Assembly (NCBI RefSeq): GCF_021735925.1
Contig: NZ_WMEA01000001.1
Location: forward strand, 3,130,001-3,194,000
Source of the DNA: Loktanella sp. M215
Lineage (GTDB): Bacteria; Pseudomonadota; Alphaproteobacteria; Rhodobacterales; Rhodobacteraceae
DNA: 64,000 bases
Direction: 5' to 3'
The stretch's first letter is position 1. Each line of letters starts with the position of its first letter. The translations under genes were made by a program, and so were the position numbers. Under the pieces are notes generated by a model. It did not search any database. It had not been told where the DNA came from and was given only the letters and a program-made list of their open reading frames with translations. Positions 62,162-64,000 of the stretch are shown here, piece by piece.

Positions 62162-63106
62162 CTAGCTGTCCGTCCAGACCAGATCGCCTTCCCAGATGTC
62201 GCGGCGGACCATTTCAGCGGCGACCTTCAGCGTCATCCGCGCGACCGCAGCGCAGGCCCGGCTTTGTGCGACGGCCCGGTTCCGCACAAGGTAGACGGGG
62301 CGCGAGATCACCGGGTCGATGATCGGTGTCTTGATCATGCGCCCGGCCTGCACGACATCGTGGCAGGCCGCGGGTGCGAAGATCGAACAGCCCGACCCGC
62401 GCGCCACCAGTTCCTTGATCTGCGTCATCGCATCAAGCTCGGTCACGACGTTCAGCCGGACACCGGCCTGCGCCGCCGCCGCCTCGACGATCCGGCGCAG
62501 GCCGTGGGGCTGGCCCGGCAGGACCAGTTCGATGCCCGCCAGCTCCCGCAGCGGCACCGGCGTGCCGGGCGGCGTTTCGAGCGGCCAGTTATCGGGGGCG
62601 GAAAAGAAGAAGAGACGCTCGTTCAGCACATGGGTGATCTCGAAATGCGCGACACCCGTCAGATCGTAGAGGAACCCGATCTCGACCGTGCCGTCGTCGA
62701 CCCAGGTCTTGATGAAGCCGCTCATCGCCTCACTGACCCGCAGGCGGACATCGGGCAGTTCAAGGCGGACGGTTTCCGCCAATGGCACCGACATGACCAT
62801 TGAGACGGAAGGCGGCATGCCGAAGCGGACGCTGCCTGCGACGTCTTCGGACAGGTCGCGCATCTCGGCCAGGCAGTCGTTCAGGCTGGCGCAGATCGCC
62901 GTGGCGTGGCGCAGCAGCACGTGCCCCTCGGCGGTCAGGGTCGATCCGCGCGGCGAGCGGGCGAGCAGCCGTACACCCAGTTCGCGTTCCATGTTCGCCA
63001 GATGCTGCGACAGGGACGGCTGCGCGATACGCAACTGGCGGGCGGCCAGCGACAGCGATCCCGCCTCGGCGATGGCGACGAAATATTTCAGCTGACGGAT
63101 GTCCAT
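62162..63106 (-). CDS. LysR-family transcriptional regulator
   Basis: 314 residues. The N-terminal winged HTH is MDIRQLKYFVAIAEAGSLSL followed by RQLRIAQPSLSQHLANMERE; an effector-binding domain of two Rossmann-like subdomains follows. The NAC/CbbR-like beginning is common. ATG 63106 starts the HTH. It lies downstream of the MmgE/PrpD gene on the same strand and may regulate it. Confidence 0.9.
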   Translation of the reverse strand: MDIRQLKYFVAIAEAGSLSLAARQLRIAQPSLSQHLANMERELGVRLLARSPRGSTLTAEGHVLLRHATAICASLNDCLAEMRDLSEDVAGSVRFGMPPSVSMVMSVPLAETVRLELPDVRLRVSEAMSGFIKTWVDDGTVEIGFLYDLTGVAHFEITHVLNERLFFFSAPDNWPLETPPGTPVPLRELAGIELVLPGQPHGLRRIVEAAAAQAGVRLNVVTELDAMTQIKELVARGSGCSIFAPAACHDVVQAGRMIKTPIIDPVISRPVYLVRNRAVAQSRACAAVARMTLKVAAEMVRRDIWEGDLVWTDS

Positions 63107-63233
63107 TTGCTGCCCCCCGGCGTCACGGCCCAAACCGGCGCGCTGCGCAAGGTTTAAGGCACTTTCGCGCCGGGTGCATCATCCAAGGACTGAGTCGCCG
63201 ATCCCGTCGTCCGGCCAAGAATCGCATCAATCG

Positions 63234-64000
63234 TCAGGCAAAGAGGATGTCGGTCAACGCCTTGGTGTGCGACGCGTCCCTTAAACCCGCCACCGCCTGC
63301 CACAGCGGACCCGAGACGTCCGTTCCCAGCAGGGACGCTGACTTGTCCTGCAGGCGCTGGCGCACTGCCTCGGCAGGTCCGGTCGCCATCAGGTCGTGAA
63401 AGGCATCCTGCGTGCCCTCTGCGGTGGTCACGCTGACACGCGTCTGCATGTCGGTTAGTGCGGGGTCGCCGATGACGGTGACCTTGTTGCGCAGGGCGAC
63501 CAGATCGGCGCGGCTGGTCATAGCATCGGTGTAGCTATCCAGTGCCGCCGTATCGACGCCGGCAAAGGCCATCGCGGCGGTCAGGCGATAGCTGAACTTT
63601 GCACCGAGGCCCATCTCGGGTGATGGCTGGTTGCAGACCGCCAGCCAGCGGGGATGCGTGTGGATCGTGATGGACTGGATCGCGTCGGCTGTGACGGCGT
63701 TCCGCAGGCGGCCCGCGGCTTCCAGCATGGCGTGCAAGCCGTGACAGCAGGCGTGGAACTTGTAGGACACGTCAGGAAAGACCCATGTCTGCCCCAGCCC
63801 GTCCAGCGCCTGATCGCGCGCCATGCCGGCGTGGGTGGGGCCGAACCCCTGCGGGCCGGCGATGGCGTCCGGGGTGGATTCGACCCCCTGTGCCGCGAGC
63901 ATAGCGCAGGTCACGCCGACCTCTGCCGCGAAGCCCGCGTTCAGCGGCTTGCCCATGGTGCCGAACTGGCTTTTCAGGCCGGCGGCGCGGGTGGCGGTCA
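63234..64000 (-). CDS. MmgE/PrpD family protein (5' end outside window)
   Basis: About 255 C-terminal residues are visible. GLKSQFGTMGKPLNAGFAAE is the PrpD signature, with Gly-Lys-Pro and the following AEVGVTCAMLAAQGV. HACCHGLHAMLEAAGRLR is the conserved helical segment, and the C-terminal domain contains VTVIGDPALTDMQTRVSV. The family includes 2-methylcitrate dehydratase and cis-aconitate decarboxylase; no other methylcitrate-cycle gene is visible, so the substrate is open. Confidence 0.85.
   Translation of the reverse strand, partial: TATRAAGLKSQFGTMGKPLNAGFAAEVGVTCAMLAAQGVESTPDAIAGPQGFGPTHAGMARDQALDGLGQTWVFPDVSYKFHACCHGLHAMLEAAGRLRNAVTADAIQSITIHTHPRWLAVCNQPSPEMGLGAKFSYRLTAAMAFAGVDTAALDSYTDAMTSRADLVALRNKVTVIGDPALTDMQTRVSVTTAEGTQDAFHDLMATGPAEAVRQRLQDKSASLLGTDVSGPLWQAVAGLRDASHTKALTDILFA

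Overview
The window is high-GC alphaproteobacterial DNA, most likely from a marine member of Rhodobacterales (Roseobacter-type). This rests on the chpT phosphotransferase gene, the olsB-olsA pair, the block rplU-rpmA-GNAT-obgE-proB-proA, and an L21 protein with a C-terminal helix-hairpin-helix extension. Genes are dense and many are coupled by ATGA or GTGA overlaps.

Layout. 1-11.7 kb is chromosomal backbone: the end of an ABC-F ATPase gene, trmJ, a ThiE-like gene, ornithine-lipid genes olsA/olsB, a DUF3553 gene, chpT, proA-proB-obgE, a GNAT gene, rpmA-rplU, a small lipoprotein gene and a DUF2059 gene. 11.88-18.07 kb is a small genomic island in a tRNA-Ser(CGA) gene. It has the intact tRNA with attL on the left, a partial 59-bp copy (attR) on the right, a tyrosine integrase, a putative excisionase, four genes of unknown function, an IS3-family insertion sequence, decayed gene fragments and several strong hairpins. 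18.1-31.4 kb holds a SCO/cytochrome c fusion and a Tat-exported multicopper oxidase, then a compact type II secretion/pseudopilus cluster (E, L, M, C, F, I, J, G, K) and a NarL-type two-component pair. 31.7-45.1 kb encodes a 2535-residue secreted animal-type haem peroxidase with RTX repeats, a type I secretion ABC transporter, a second RTX protein and the HlyD-type adaptor. The ABC gene and the second RTX gene each show an apparent frameshift at a C tract. 45.5-47.4 kb contains a curlin-repeat-like gene facing an SH3b gene that is interrupted by an in-frame TAG. 47.6-61.3 kb is a divergent catabolic/transport cluster: GntR regulator, creatininase-family, ketopantoate-reductase-like, SDR, M20 peptidase and amidase genes on the minus strand; a peptide-type ABC transporter, an M32 carboxypeptidase and an RraA-family gene on the plus strand. 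The end carries a prepilin peptidase, a LysR regulator and a partial MmgE/PrpD gene.

How it may fit together (inference). The copper chaperone/oxidase pair, the type II machinery, the sensor pair, the RTX peroxidase and the type I exporter lie side by side over about 27 kb. Animal-type haem peroxidases with RTX repeats and multicopper oxidases are the two enzyme classes implicated in bacterial Mn(II) and halide oxidation, so this stretch may be an extracellular oxidation module. The catabolic cluster looks built to import and hydrolyse an amide- or peptide-like compound that I cannot identify.
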